This document shows positions 31,851-41,299 of a stretch of 44,260 bases of DNA, one piece after another (position 1 is the stretch's first letter; each line of letters starts with the position of its first letter). The notes below the pieces were generated by a model that was not told the origin of the DNA, made no database searches, and was given only the letters and a program-made list of their open reading frames with translations. A program made the translations under genes and the position numbers. The stretch is from contig DVFN01000091.1 in assembly GCA_018713205.1 (NCBI GenBank), positions 1 through 44,260 on the forward strand. Direction: 5' to 3'. Origin of the DNA: Candidatus Avoscillospira stercorigallinarum. GTDB taxonomy: Bacteria; Bacillota; Clostridia; Oscillospirales; Oscillospiraceae.

Positions 31851-32387
31851 CTATGTCCCCTGCCCTGTGAAATCCACCAATTGGCCGGACTTGATCTCGT
31901 AGTCCACCGCCGAGCGGAGCTCTCCCACTTGATTTCTCCAGCAGTCCCGCCGGACGCCCAGCCGGGTGAAGCCCAACGACGCATAGACATGCTGGGCCCG
32001 GCGGTTCTCCAGATCGGTGTCCAGCACCACTGCGGATACGCCGCGATCAAAGAGCGCCCGAATCAGCAGGCTCAGGGCAATCCGGCCATAGCCCTGCTCT
32101 TGTCTGGCGGCTTCGCAGATCTTGATGCCGATTTGGGCCTTATTCCCCTCCACGATTCGGTAGCACATCTCCCCGACGGGCGCGCCGTCCAACTCGAGAA
32201 TCAAGCGCCGCCCGGTCTCTTCCCGGTCCTGGGCCAGCTTCCCGGCCACCTCCTCCTCGGTGGTTCCCAGCCCGTGAGGGAAGCCCGCATGGGCCATGAC
32301 GCTGCCGTCATTCCACCACCGCGTCAGCTGCGGCGCATCGGAAGCCACGGCATTGCGGATTCGCAGATTCCGAAATTGCAGGTCCAT
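31851..32387 (-). CDS. GNAT family N-acetyltransferase
   Basis: A 178-residue acetyltransferase of the RimJ/RimL-like GNAT group. Visible pieces are RNLRIRNAVASDAPQLTRWWND at the start in shortened form, the central strand GAPVGEMCYRIVEGNKAQIGIKI, the acetyl-CoA loop region RQEQGYGRIALSLLI and the C-terminal NRRAQHVYASLGFTRLGVRRD. The stop of the flavodoxin gene is one base before this ATG and GGAGGG lies inside that gene's end, so translation is coupled. The acceptor (amino acid, peptide, or small amine) is unknown. Confidence 0.87.
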   Translation of the reverse strand: MDLQFRNLRIRNAVASDAPQLTRWWNDGSVMAHAGFPHGLGTTEEEVAGKLAQDREETGRRLILELDGAPVGEMCYRIVEGNKAQIGIKICEAARQEQGYGRIALSLLIRALFDRGVSAVVLDTDLENRRAQHVYASLGFTRLGVRRDCWRNQVGELRSAVDYEIKSGQLVDFTGQGT

Positions 32388-32388
32388 C

Positions 32389-33153
32389 TCAGCCCTCCGC
32401 GGGAAGAAACAGCTCGTTCTCCCGATGTCCGGCGCAGACCTTCTGGAGCATCTGACAGACGGCGGCGTACTGCTCCGCCGGAAGTACGCGGGCCTGCTGC
32501 GGGCAGCGAGCCACGCACCGCAGACAGCCAAAGCAGAGTTTGGCGTCCACCTGCCGGGGATCGTCCGGATCAATGGCTCCGGCGGGACATTGGGCGGCGC
32601 AGCGGCCACAGTTGACGCAGGCATCCGTGGCCCGGGGCACCATACCGCCGCCCTGCCGGTAGGGTCGGTTCCCCGGCAGCGGCGGCTCCCCTGCCTCCTG
32701 CTCCAGCGCTTGCCGGAGGGCCGCGGCAAAGGAAGACAGCTGGGCCAAATCCGCCGCGTCGGGACGGCCCGCCGCAATCCTTCGGTCCACTGAGTGCTCG
32801 GCCACGGCCGCCACGGCTCCGGCAATCCGGAACCCCGCCGCCTTGGCCCCGTCGGACAGCTCCAGCAGCGTGTCGTCATAGGCCCGATTGCCGTAGGCGC
32901 AGACCAGGACCGCCCGGGCGTCATTGCCCCGGACCCGGGCCAGCCGGTCCATGGCCAGAGCCGGGACCCGCCCGGCGAAGGACGGTACGGCGATCATCAC
33001 TACGTCGTCCTGCCCGAAGACAATCTGAGAGAAATCTACAGTCCGGTCGGTCAGGTCCACCGTGCTGCCGGGCTCTCCCATGGCCCGGAGCAGGCAGTCC
33101 GCCACCCGCGCCGTGCCGCCGGTGGGACTGAACCACAGGGCATGAATCTGCAT
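32389..33153 (-). CDS. Flavodoxin-ferredoxin fusion (EFR1-like)
   Basis: A 254-residue redox protein. Residues about 1-150 form a flavodoxin-like domain with an FMN phosphate loop SPTGGTARVA and a mid region VVMIAVPSFAGRVP; about 175-235 hold two 4Fe-4S clusters, CVNCGRCAAQCP and CFGCLRCVARCP. This layout is the EFR1 family, common in anaerobes as a low-potential electron carrier or oxidoreductase. AAAGGAGG precedes the ATG; a TTG one codon earlier is ignored. Cotranscribed with the GNAT gene. Confidence 0.87.
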   Translation of the reverse strand: MQIHALWFSPTGGTARVADCLLRAMGEPGSTVDLTDRTVDFSQIVFGQDDVVMIAVPSFAGRVPALAMDRLARVRGNDARAVLVCAYGNRAYDDTLLELSDGAKAAGFRIAGAVAAVAEHSVDRRIAAGRPDAADLAQLSSFAAALRQALEQEAGEPPLPGNRPYRQGGGMVPRATDACVNCGRCAAQCPAGAIDPDDPRQVDAKLCFGCLRCVARCPQQARVLPAEQYAAVCQMLQKVCAGHRENELFLPAEG

Positions 33154-33259
33154 CAATCACAGCCTCCTTTTGATACCATAATTTTTTTATGTAACCTGCA
33201 ACCTCGCTTCGGCAAACTTCGTCATATATGGTGTAATGTTCCCAAGAGGAGGTCACAGC

Positions 33260-33601
33260 ATGAAAGGACTATGTTTCGCAGCAGCCATCGGTGTCTCCGC
33301 GCTGCTGTTTTCCGCCTGCACCGCTTTGCCGGAACGGGCCTGCTATTTCAACGGCTCCGTCCTGGAGTCCAATCCCAATTCCTATCTGATGGAGGTCACC
33401 GGCGTCGGCAGCAGCGGTCTCAATCTGGGTACGCTGGCCACGGTTTCATGGGAGGGCCTGGACGCTCCCGATCTGAAGACCGGCGAATTCGCTCGGGTCG
33501 AGTTCGACGGCACAATCCGGGAGTCCTATCCAGTCCAAATCGGCAATGTCTCCGCCATTTACCAGACCGACGACACCGGGAATGTGCTCAACGGAGGCTG
33601 A
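33260..33601 (+). CDS. Small lipoprotein
   Basis: A 113-residue protein with a type II signal peptide: MKGLCFAAAIGVSALLFSAC, with lipobox LFSAC so that Cys20 would be lipidated. The rest (about 27-105) is predicted as beta strands (YFNGSVLESNPNSYLMEV, TVSWEGLD, FARVEFDG), like the small beta-barrel of DUF3221-type lipoproteins. AGAGGAGG is 8 nt before the ATG. It converges with the ZIP transporter gene, stop codons 4 nt apart. Role at the outer face of the membrane unknown. Confidence 0.7.
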   Translation: MKGLCFAAAIGVSALLFSACTALPERACYFNGSVLESNPNSYLMEVTGVGSSGLNLGTLATVSWEGLDAPDLKTGEFARVEFDGTIRESYPVQIGNVSAIYQTDDTGNVLNGG

Positions 33602-33605
33602 CGGC

Positions 33606-34388
33606 TCACCCCAGCGCCACATCGAGAATCATCATCAGCGTAAAGCCCAGGGAAAAGCACAGCACGCCGATATTGGAGTGCTCTCCCTCAGACATCTCAG
33701 GAATCAGCTCCTCCACCACCACGTAGAGCATGGCTCCGGCGGCGAAGCTCAGGGCGTAGGGCAGCACCGGCACCATAACACTGGCCAGCAGAATGGTCAG
33801 AAGGGCCCCCAGGGGCTCCACCACACCGGAGAGAAAGCCGTAGACAAAGGACTTTCCCTTGGAGTTTCCCTCGGCCCGCAGGGGCATGGAGATAATGGCC
33901 CCCTCGGGGAAGTTCTGAATGGCGATGCCCAGAGACAGGGCCAGGGCCCCGGCAGCGGTGATCTCCCCGGCTCCCGTCATCAGGCCAGCGTAGACCACGC
34001 CCACGGCCATCCCCTCGGGGAGGTTATGCAGCGCCACGGCAAAGGTCAGCATGGCCGACCGGCCCAGGCCGCAGGGCAGACCTTCCGCGCCGCAGCCGCC
34101 CTGATGGAGATGGGGCACAAGCTTATCCAACGCCAGCAGGAATAAAATACCCAGCCAGAATCCCACGGCCGCCGGAACAAAGGCCAGATGGCCCCAGCCG
34201 CTGGCCTGATCCATGGCCGGAATCAGCAGACTCCAGATGGAGGCCGCCACCATGACCCCGGCCGCAAAGCCCGTCAGCGCCCGCTGGAGCGAGCGGTGCA
34301 GCGCACCCTTCATAAAAAAGACGCAGGCCGCGCCCAGGGTTGTTCCCAGCAGCGGGATCAGCAGTCCCTGCCAAACTTGCCACGTCAT
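33606..34388 (-). CDS. ZIP family divalent metal transporter
   Basis: A 260-residue ZIP (ZupT/GufA-like) importer with eight helices. The metal site motifs are HNLPEG (H121, N122, E125) in helix four and NFPEG (N159, E162) in helix five, plus VVEPLGA; the loop between helices three and four holds HLH and Cys residues (PHLHQGGCGAEGLPCG), a likely metal-binding stretch. Imports zinc, iron or similar cations. AAAGGAGG precedes the ATG. It stands alone between convergent and divergent neighbours; no Fur or Zur box was recognised. Confidence 0.92.
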   Translation of the reverse strand: MTWQVWQGLLIPLLGTTLGAACVFFMKGALHRSLQRALTGFAAGVMVAASIWSLLIPAMDQASGWGHLAFVPAAVGFWLGILFLLALDKLVPHLHQGGCGAEGLPCGLGRSAMLTFAVALHNLPEGMAVGVVYAGLMTGAGEITAAGALALSLGIAIQNFPEGAIISMPLRAEGNSKGKSFVYGFLSGVVEPLGALLTILLASVMVPVLPYALSFAAGAMLYVVVEELIPEMSEGEHSNIGVLCFSLGFTLMMILDVALG

Positions 34389-34470
34389 TGAATTGCCTCC
34401 TTTTTGGCACGAATGCCCGATTTCTTTTATTTTACCACACCGGCCGTCCCTTGCCTAGGGGCGGTTTTCC

Positions 34471-34499
34471 TTTACATTTTGTCGGGGCCATGCTACCAT
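34471..34499 (+). promoter_or_regulatory. Possible promoter of the MATE-esterase operon
   Basis: TTTACA, 17 nt and TACCAT, 32 nt before the MATE start. Weak match. Confidence 0.4.
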
Positions 34500-34531
34500 A
34501 TTCGGTAGAAATCACAAGAGGAGACGGTTCC

Positions 34532-35893
34532 ATGAAAAGTCAGAATCTGACCCAGGGCGGTATCCTCAAATCCCTGGTCACCTTTGCCTTCCCGGTGCTG
34601 CTGGCGCTGTTTTTACAGGTCATGTACGGCGCGGCGGACCTCATTATTGTGGGCCAATTCGCCGGAACCGGCGAGCAGTCCGGCGTGGCTTCCGGCAGCC
34701 AGCTCTTTCATCTGGTGACGCTGGTCATCACCGGCCTCACCATGGGCGTCACGGTCCTGGTGGGCAACGCCATCGGCGCCCGGGACCCGGAGCGGGCCGG
34801 CCGGGGCATCGGCGCGGGCATCGCCATTTTCGCCGTCATCGCCGTGGCGGTCACCGCCGTCGTAGTCCCCTGGAGCGACGGCCTGGCCTCTCTGCTGGAC
34901 GCTCCGCCGGAGGCCTTCGCCCAGACCAGCAGCTATGTGCGTATCTGCGGCATCGGCACGGTGTTTATCGTAGCCTATAACGTCATCGGAGCCGTCTTCC
35001 GCGGAATCGGCGATTCCAAAACGCCGCTGCTGACCGTGGCCATCGCCTGCGTCATCAACATCGTGGGCGACTTGGTGCTGGTGGGCGTCTTCCATCTGGG
35101 CGCTGCCGGCGCGGCCATCGCCACGGTCACGGCCCAGGCCGTCAGCGTCATCGTCTCTCTGGTCCTGATCCGCCGGAAGGAGCTGCCTTTCACCTTCCAC
35201 CGGTTCTATGTCCGGTTCGACCCGGTCTACGTCCGGGCCATTCTGCGGGTGGGCATCCCCATCGCCCTCCAGGAGCTGCTGGTGCAGTTCTCCTTCCTCT
35301 TCATCCAGGTGGTGGTCAACGGCATGGGCGTCACCCAGTCCGCCGCCGTGGGCGTGGCCGAGAAGGCGGTTGGCTTTTTGATGCTGGTGGGCTCTGCCTA
35401 TATGCAGTCCATCTCTGCCTTTGTGGCGCAGAATAACGGCGCGGGCCAGTATAACCGCTCCAAAAAAGCCCTGTTCTATGGCATCGAGACGGCCTTTGCC
35501 GCCGGTGTGGTCATGGCCGCGCTGGCCTTCTTCGGCGGCGGCGCGCTGGCGTCCCTCTTCTCCCGGGAGGCGGCAGTCATCGCCGGAGCCCACGAGTACC
35601 TCAAGGCCTACGCCTTCGACTGCCTGCTGACCGCCATCTTCTTCTGCTATGTGGGCTACTTCAACGGCTGTGGCAAGACCATCTTCGTCATGGCCCAGGG
35701 CGTGGTGGGCGCGTTCTGCATCCGCGTCCCGGCGGTGTTCCTGCTGAGCCGCGCTGCCGACGCCTCTCTGTTCCGCATCGGCTTGGCCACGCCGCTCTCG
35801 TCCCTGGTGCAGATCTTCCTGTGCCTGGGCGCGTACCGGTACTATCAGAAAAAGGGCCTGGGCCTCCCCACCGAAGCCCGGCAAATCGACTGA
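34532..35893 (+). CDS. MATE family efflux transporter
   Basis: A 453-residue multidrug and toxin extrusion pump with twelve helices in two halves. The N-terminal ILKSLVTFAFPVLLALFLQ, DLIIVGQFAG and GVTVLVGNAIGARDPERA segments, and FRGIGDSKTP in the middle, are typical of the DinF/NorM-like MATE group of Firmicutes. It exports cationic drugs or metabolites with sodium or proton exchange. A long upstream frame has no start signal; GAGGAG precedes the chosen ATG. The esterase gene follows after 12 nt, so the two are cotranscribed. Confidence 0.92.
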   Translation: MKSQNLTQGGILKSLVTFAFPVLLALFLQVMYGAADLIIVGQFAGTGEQSGVASGSQLFHLVTLVITGLTMGVTVLVGNAIGARDPERAGRGIGAGIAIFAVIAVAVTAVVVPWSDGLASLLDAPPEAFAQTSSYVRICGIGTVFIVAYNVIGAVFRGIGDSKTPLLTVAIACVINIVGDLVLVGVFHLGAAGAAIATVTAQAVSVIVSLVLIRRKELPFTFHRFYVRFDPVYVRAILRVGIPIALQELLVQFSFLFIQVVVNGMGVTQSAAVGVAEKAVGFLMLVGSAYMQSISAFVAQNNGAGQYNRSKKALFYGIETAFAAGVVMAALAFFGGGALASLFSREAAVIAGAHEYLKAYAFDCLLTAIFFCYVGYFNGCGKTIFVMAQGVVGAFCIRVPAVFLLSRAADASLFRIGLATPLSSLVQIFLCLGAYRYYQKKGLGLPTEARQID

Positions 35894-35905
35894 GGAGGAA
35901 GCGAT

Positions 35906-36790
35906 ATGACTGATATTGGCGCAATGATCCGCGAAAGCTTCGGCCGCGGCGACGATATCCGGGACGCCGGCCTGACCACGCCGGAGGACGTGGTGCGGTT
36001 TGACAATCTGGTCTACGGCAGCGACCCAGCGTGGCAGGCGCTGGACGTCTACCGACCCCGGTCCGCCGCCGGAGAGACCCTGCCGGTGATCGTCAGCGTC
36101 CACGGCGGCGGCTGGGTCTACGGCGACAAGGAGCGCTATCAATTCTACTGCATGAGTCTGGCCCAGCGGGGCTTTGCCGTGGTGAACTTCACCTATCGTC
36201 TGGCCCCGGAATTCCAGTACCCCGCCCCCCTGGAGGATACCAACCTGGTCTTCGGCTGGATTCTCCGGCACGCAGACCAGTACGGCCTGGATACGAACCG
36301 GCTCTTCGCCGTAGGAGACTCCGCCGGCGGCAATATCCTGGGGCTCTATGCGGCCTTCTGCACCAACCCCGCCTATGCAGCCCGCTTCTCGTTCCAGCCC
36401 TATCCGTCGGTCAAGCTCCGGGCTGTGGGCCTCTTCTGCGGCGACTACGAGATCGATCCGGCCCAAAATCCCGACGCCCTGTCCACCCAGATCATGCAGG
36501 TCTACCTCCCCGAGCGTGGCAGCCCCCGGGAACTGGAGGAGATGTCGGTCTTTCACTGGATCACGCCGGACTATCCGCCGGTGTTTCTGACGACGGCGGT
36601 GGACGACTTCCTCAAGGACCACGCCCAATCGCTGGCTGCCTGCCTGATCCGCCACGATATTCCCTTCCAATTCCACTTCTACGGCAGCAAAGATACACGG
36701 CTGGGCCACGTCTTCCATCTGGACCTGCGCAGCCCCGAGGGCCAGCGCTGCAACGACGAGACCTGCGCCTTCTTTCGAAACTATCTGTAA
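35906..36790 (+). CDS. Alpha/beta-hydrolase, HSL-type esterase
   Basis: A 294-residue esterase of the hormone-sensitive lipase group. The oxyanion motif HGGGW (66-70) and the nucleophile elbow GDSAGG (S139) are clear; the acid is probably in TAVDDFLKDH and the His in LGHVFH. No signal peptide, so it acts in the cytoplasm on short-chain esters or similar. TGAGGAGG overlaps the preceding MATE stop codon, so the genes are coupled; an esterase next to a drug pump suggests joint detoxification, but this is inference. Confidence 0.88.
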   Translation: MTDIGAMIRESFGRGDDIRDAGLTTPEDVVRFDNLVYGSDPAWQALDVYRPRSAAGETLPVIVSVHGGGWVYGDKERYQFYCMSLAQRGFAVVNFTYRLAPEFQYPAPLEDTNLVFGWILRHADQYGLDTNRLFAVGDSAGGNILGLYAAFCTNPAYAARFSFQPYPSVKLRAVGLFCGDYEIDPAQNPDALSTQIMQVYLPERGSPRELEEMSVFHWITPDYPPVFLTTAVDDFLKDHAQSLAACLIRHDIPFQFHFYGSKDTRLGHVFHLDLRSPEGQRCNDETCAFFRNYL

Positions 36791-36800
36791 TTTTATATAT

Positions 36801-36833
36801 AATGCGCCCCTGGTGAAAAACCAGGGGCGCATT
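36801..36833. terminator. Hairpin terminator between esterase and ygfK
   Basis: AATGCGCCCCTGGT pairs perfectly with ACCAGGGGCGCATT over GAAAA. Neither strand has a long T run, but it lies precisely between convergent genes. Confidence 0.75.
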
Positions 36834-36844
36834 GATTCAATCGC

Positions 36845-39796
36845 TTATCCGATCAGGTAGCCGTAGTTGTGGAGGACCGTCAGGATCATGGTCTCCACGG
36901 CGGGGTCCAGATCATTGGGCTGGCTGAGATCCACTTCGGAGACCGCGCCGTTGACGCGGACCAGCACCTTCTCGCCGCCCAGGGGCAGGAAGCCGGTGTT
37001 TTCGGTGGACTCGTCGAAGCCCGCCCGGTCGTGGAACAGGGTGAACTTCTCCTTGTAGGGCCGGGAGTCGTAGGGACAGAACACCAGGCAGTTGCCGCAC
37101 TCGTTGCACATCTGATCCACGTGGAGGATCTGGTGCCGCCCGTCGGGCAGGGCGATGGCCACATTGGCCCGGTTGGGGCAGACGTCCACGCAGCACTGGC
37201 AGACCACGTTGCAGCTCAGGCAGCGGTCACCCTCGCACTTGGCGGAGAGGCACAGCACGCCCTTGCGGCCGATGGCCTCCTCGCGGGTGGCGTGGGCCTC
37301 GGCGGGGATGTAGGCCTCGTGGGCTTCGCCCAAGACGGCCGCGGTAAAGGCCGTGGCGTCGGCAATGCCCTCGACCACGGTGGCGGGACCGCGGAAGCAG
37401 TCGCCTGCGGCATAGACGCCCTCCACATTGGTCTTGAGGTCCGGCAGGCCCTTGACGTCCAGCTGCACACCGGCGGCCTCGAAGACGGCGGGGTCCACCT
37501 TCTCGCCTACGGCGGAAATGACCACGTCGCAGTCGATCTCCACGGTTTCATCGGTCTCCACCGGGCGGCGGCGGCCAGAGGCGTCGGGCTCGCCCAGGAC
37601 CATCTTCTTACATAGCAGCTTGCCGTTTTCCTGCTTCACCGGCGCGGCCAGCTCCAGGAAGGCGACGCCGTCGTCCATGGCCAGCTCCAGCTCCTCGGCG
37701 TCGGCGGGCATATACTTGCGGGTCCGGCGATAGACGATGGTGGAGGACTTGGCCCCGGCGCGAAGGGCGGCCCGGGCGGCGTCCATGGCGGTATTGCCGC
37801 CGCCGACCACGGCCACATGGCCCAGCTCCAGGCCGGAGAGGCCCTTGATGGCCTTGAGCCAACCGATGACCGGCTGGACGTTGCCGGGGATGTCGAGACG
37901 GCCGGGCTTCCAAGCGCCGACGGCCAGCAGAATATGGGTGTAGCCCTGGGCCTTCAAATCAGGCACGGAGGGGGCTTCGGTATTGAGGCGGACTTCCACG
38001 CCCAGCTTGTAGAGCATGGCGGCGTCCTTGTCCATGGCCTCATCGGAGATCCGGAAGGCGGGAATCACCTGCCGGATGATGCCGCCCAGCTGGGCTTCCT
38101 TCTCGAAGAGGGTGACTGCCACGCCCTCCCGGGCCAGCAGATGGGCCGCGGCCATACCGGTGGGACCGCCGCCGACGATGGCGACCTTGACCCCGGCCTT
38201 GGGAGCGGCGGGCGTCAGGGTGGGCAGCACGGCGTCATAGCCCCGTTCGGCGGCCACCAGCTTGGTGGCGCGAATCTGCACGGACCGCTCGTAGAAATTC
38301 CGGGTACACTTGTCCATGCAGTGGTGGGCGCAGATGGTGCCGGTGATAAAGGGCAGGGGGTTCTTCTCCAGAATCACCCGCAGGGCGGCCTCGTACTCGC
38401 CCTGACGGCAGAGCTCGATATACTCGGGGATATCCTGTCCGATGGGGCAGCCGCCCTTGCAGGGGGCCGTGTTGCAGTCGAAGAGCGGGACCTTCTCATA
38501 GAGCTTCCGCCGGGGCAGCGGCTTGACGGCCTTCCGGTGCAGGGGATCGCGGCGGGCCTCCAGGGCCAGGGCCGAGAGGGCCACGGTGTCCACCTTGGTG
38601 AAGGGCTTGAAGGGCAGCTGCTCCAGCTTCTCGCCGATCTGCTTGAACCGCTGGTAGCCGCCGGGCTTCAATTCGGTGGTAGCCATGGTGATGGGCCAGA
38701 TGCCGCAGGAGAAGATCTTGTCGATGTTGAAGTAATCAGCGCCGCCGGAGTAGCTCAGCCGCAGCTTGCCGCCGAACTCCTGGGCGATGCGGTTGGCCAT
38801 CTCGATGGTCAGCGGGAACAGGGACTTACCGGCCATGTACATTTCCTCGGAGGGCAGCTCATTCTGCTTCACGTCCACCGGGAAGGTGTTGGAGAGCTTC
38901 AGGCCGAACTCCAGGCCGTTCTCCTGGGCCAGGGCCAGCAGGCGGCGGAACATGGGAATGGCATCGACGTACTGAAGATCGTCGTTAAAGTGGAACTCGC
39001 CGAACTGGATATAGTCATAGCCCATGGAGTCCAGAATGGACCGGGCGGACTGATAGCCCAGAATCGTGGGATTGCACTTGACGAAGGTGTGCAGATGCTT
39101 CTCCCGGATCAAGTAGGAGGCGATGGCCTCGATCTCCGAGGGCGGGCAGCCGTGGAGGGTGGAGACCGTGACGGAGTTGGAGATGCGGCTGGACAGGCCG
39201 TCGATGAAGTCGGCCTCGCCGGGATAGAGCCGCCGGAGGACGGCCTTGCACTCCTGGTAGATGGGGGCGTCGGAGGCGTCCATCATCTCGGTGATAAACT
39301 TGTTGACCTTCTCGCCCTGGATACCGGCCAAGTCGTAGCCCACGGACATATTGAAGACAAAGCCGTCGGGGTCGCCCAGGCCGTAGACCTTGGCCAGGAT
39401 TTTCAGGGCGAACCAGGCCTTGACGTACTCCTCATAGGCCTCGGGGACGTAGAGCTCCGTGGACCACTCGCAGTTATAGCACTCATCCTCAGCCAGAATG
39501 CAGGGCCGGTTGACGCAGGCGGCCAGATCAGCGCCGTCCATCTTCTGGACGGTTTTCAGCTCAAAGAACCGGGCCCCGGCGAAGTAGGAGGCGATGATAT
39601 TCTGGGCCAGCTGGGTATTGGGACCGGCGGCGGGGCCGAAGGGGGTCTCGATGTACTCCTCGCCGAAGATCGGCAGTTTCTTCTCCCCTGCCCAGTAGGG
39701 CCGGTGGACGCCGAAGGCCGTGCCCTCCCGCTGGAGCTCGGTGGCCAGCCAATTCATCAGCTGGGCAAAGGGAATGGGGATCATCCGTTCACTCAT
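36845..39796 (-). CDS. ygfK: YgfK-like multidomain FAD/Fe-S oxidoreductase
   Basis: A 983-residue protein matching E. coli YgfK in length and layout. Residues 1-430 form a DHOD/dihydropyrimidine-dehydrogenase-like barrel; 440-500 a Fer4_20 domain with C441, C446, C450, C489, C493, C497; 537-820 a GltD-like FAD/NAD(P)H domain with VGGGPTG (541-547) and VGGGNTA (664-670); 850-910 a C-terminal cluster region with CEGDRCLSCNVVCQCC and CNECGNCLVFC. YgfK is listed as a putative selenate reductase subunit, but a role in purine or other heterocycle metabolism is more widely suspected. AAGGAGG lies 9 nt upstream. It follows ssnA by 14 nt; xdh-type genes are not here. Confidence 0.9.
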   Translation of the reverse strand: MSERMIPIPFAQLMNWLATELQREGTAFGVHRPYWAGEKKLPIFGEEYIETPFGPAAGPNTQLAQNIIASYFAGARFFELKTVQKMDGADLAACVNRPCILAEDECYNCEWSTELYVPEAYEEYVKAWFALKILAKVYGLGDPDGFVFNMSVGYDLAGIQGEKVNKFITEMMDASDAPIYQECKAVLRRLYPGEADFIDGLSSRISNSVTVSTLHGCPPSEIEAIASYLIREKHLHTFVKCNPTILGYQSARSILDSMGYDYIQFGEFHFNDDLQYVDAIPMFRRLLALAQENGLEFGLKLSNTFPVDVKQNELPSEEMYMAGKSLFPLTIEMANRIAQEFGGKLRLSYSGGADYFNIDKIFSCGIWPITMATTELKPGGYQRFKQIGEKLEQLPFKPFTKVDTVALSALALEARRDPLHRKAVKPLPRRKLYEKVPLFDCNTAPCKGGCPIGQDIPEYIELCRQGEYEAALRVILEKNPLPFITGTICAHHCMDKCTRNFYERSVQIRATKLVAAERGYDAVLPTLTPAAPKAGVKVAIVGGGPTGMAAAHLLAREGVAVTLFEKEAQLGGIIRQVIPAFRISDEAMDKDAAMLYKLGVEVRLNTEAPSVPDLKAQGYTHILLAVGAWKPGRLDIPGNVQPVIGWLKAIKGLSGLELGHVAVVGGGNTAMDAARAALRAGAKSSTIVYRRTRKYMPADAEELELAMDDGVAFLELAAPVKQENGKLLCKKMVLGEPDASGRRRPVETDETVEIDCDVVISAVGEKVDPAVFEAAGVQLDVKGLPDLKTNVEGVYAAGDCFRGPATVVEGIADATAFTAAVLGEAHEAYIPAEAHATREEAIGRKGVLCLSAKCEGDRCLSCNVVCQCCVDVCPNRANVAIALPDGRHQILHVDQMCNECGNCLVFCPYDSRPYKEKFTLFHDRAGFDESTENTGFLPLGGEKVLVRVNGAVSEVDLSQPNDLDPAVETMILTVLHNYGYLIG

Positions 39797-39810
39797 CTTG
39801 TTCTGCCTCC

Positions 39811-41151
39811 TTAATATTCACAGTGATTGAGCGCGCCCCAGAGCTTCTTGGCTTCCTCGAGGATGTGGGCGTTGACTGCCTCCTCGTCAATGCCCTGGAG
39901 CTGGCGGTCCAGCATCAGAACCTTGCCGTTGCCGATGGTGGTCTGGCACTGGCGGCCGGTCATACCGAAGATCATATGGCCGTCGATATTGGCGTCGGAG
40001 AAGGGGGTGAAGGGCTTGTAGTCCATGACGATGATATCGGCGGCAGCCCCGGCCTTGAGGACCCCCAGCTCGTCGGGGAAGTACCGTGCGCCGATCTTGG
40101 CGTTGTTCTTGAAGAGCATGTCGGTGACCTCGCACCAGGCCACGTTGGGCATGCAGGCGTTGGACCGCTGGGAGCAGAGGGCCACCTTGAGGGATTCGAG
40201 CATGTCGTTGGTGTAGGCGTCGGTGCCCATGCCCAGGAGGATGCCGTTTTTGTACAGCGGCAGCACCGGGCAGATGCCCACGGCGTTGCCCATGTTGGAC
40301 TCGGGATTGTTGACCACCATGGTATCGGTGGCCTTGATGATCTCAATTTCGGCGGTGTTGACGTGGATGCAGTGGCCCAGAATGGTCTTGGGGCCCAGGA
40401 TGCCGTGGTCCTGGAGCCGCTGGACCGGGCGGCGGCCGTAGTTCAGGAGGCTGTCATAGACGTCGTTCATGCCCTCGGACACGTGGATATGGTAGCCGGT
40501 GCGGCCGTTGTTGGCCGCCACCATCCGGTCGAAGGTCTTGTCCGAAATGGTGAAGAGGGCGTGGCCGCCGAACATGGCCTTGAGCATGGGGTCGTTTTCT
40601 TTTTCGCAGTAGGTGATAAAGTCGGCGTTTTCCTGGATGCCCTGGAGGCACTTCTCCTCGCCGTCCCGGTCGGAGACCTCGTAGCAGAGGCAGGAGCGGA
40701 TGCCGAACTCCTTGGCGGACTTGGCGATTTCAAAAAGGGAGCCGGGGATCTCACAGTAGGAGGCGTGATGGTCGAAGATGGTGGTGACGCCCTGCTTGAT
40801 GCAGTCTATGTACAGCGCGTCGGCGGAGGCCTTGGTGCCCTTAAGGGTCAGCTTCCGGTCGATGGCCCACCAGGTGCCGTCCAGAACCTCGTAGAAGTTG
40901 GTGGGGTTGTTGCCCACGATGCTCAGGCCCCGGGCCAGAGCGGAATAGATATGGGTATGGGCGTTGATAAAGGCGGGCATGATCACGCCGCCCTTGGCGT
41001 CCAGCAGCTTGGCGTCGGGGTATTTGGCCCGCAGCGCGGCCTCCTCGCCCACCTCGACAATGTTCGTGCCTTCGAAGGCCACAGCGCCCTTTTCGAAATA
41101 GGGCTGCGCGGGATCGCGGGTAATCAGTCGGCCGTTGTACAGTAGTTGCAT
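39811..41151 (-). CDS. ssnA: SsnA-type aminohydrolase
   Basis: A 446-residue amidohydrolase of the SsnA/TRZ-ATZ group. Metal motifs are HTHIYS in the first strand, HIHVSEG, LGHCIHV and GTDAYTND, with a long insert in the middle. It resembles guanine or chlorohydrolase-type deaminases; the true substrate of SsnA is not known. A longer frame reaches upstream, but AAAGGAGG 7 nt before the ATG and the N-terminus LLYNGRLITRDP fix the start. First gene of an ssnA-ygfK operon, the same pairing as in E. coli, with its own promoter and a structured 140-nt leader. Confidence 0.9.
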   Translation of the reverse strand: MQLLYNGRLITRDPAQPYFEKGAVAFEGTNIVEVGEEAALRAKYPDAKLLDAKGGVIMPAFINAHTHIYSALARGLSIVGNNPTNFYEVLDGTWWAIDRKLTLKGTKASADALYIDCIKQGVTTIFDHHASYCEIPGSLFEIAKSAKEFGIRSCLCYEVSDRDGEEKCLQGIQENADFITYCEKENDPMLKAMFGGHALFTISDKTFDRMVAANNGRTGYHIHVSEGMNDVYDSLLNYGRRPVQRLQDHGILGPKTILGHCIHVNTAEIEIIKATDTMVVNNPESNMGNAVGICPVLPLYKNGILLGMGTDAYTNDMLESLKVALCSQRSNACMPNVAWCEVTDMLFKNNAKIGARYFPDELGVLKAGAAADIIVMDYKPFTPFSDANIDGHMIFGMTGRQCQTTIGNGKVLMLDRQLQGIDEEAVNAHILEEAKKLWGALNHCEY

Positions 41152-41193
41152 CGTAATTCCTCCTTTGGGATGGACACCCGGTATAAGAAAAAG

Positions 41194-41239
41194 TGCATCA
41201 GAGACTTGCGTATCTGATACACTCGACATAGACCGAGTG
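41194..41239 (-). promoter_or_regulatory. Two adjacent hairpins in the ssnA leader
   Basis: On the minus strand CACTCG pairs with CGAGTG (41220-41239), and directly after it TGTATCAGATAC pairs with GTCTCTGATGCA (one mismatch, one G-U) over a GCAA tetraloop (41194-41221). The two stems share two bases, so they compete at the edge. No known riboswitch consensus was recognised. Confidence 0.55.
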
Positions 41240-41299
41240 ATAGTTGCAGCCCGTGTGCGAAACACTTCCTTACAGCTACCAATCTTTGATTGTAGTTCC

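Noticed and set aside
36845..39796. Calling YgfK a true selenate reductase
   Set aside because: No molybdenum enzyme genes are adjacent and no selenium-related gene was seen; the name is historical.
37817..39814. 665-codon open frame opposite ygfK
   Set aside because: Antisense shadow of a well-supported multidomain enzyme; composition is that of reverse-read biased codons.
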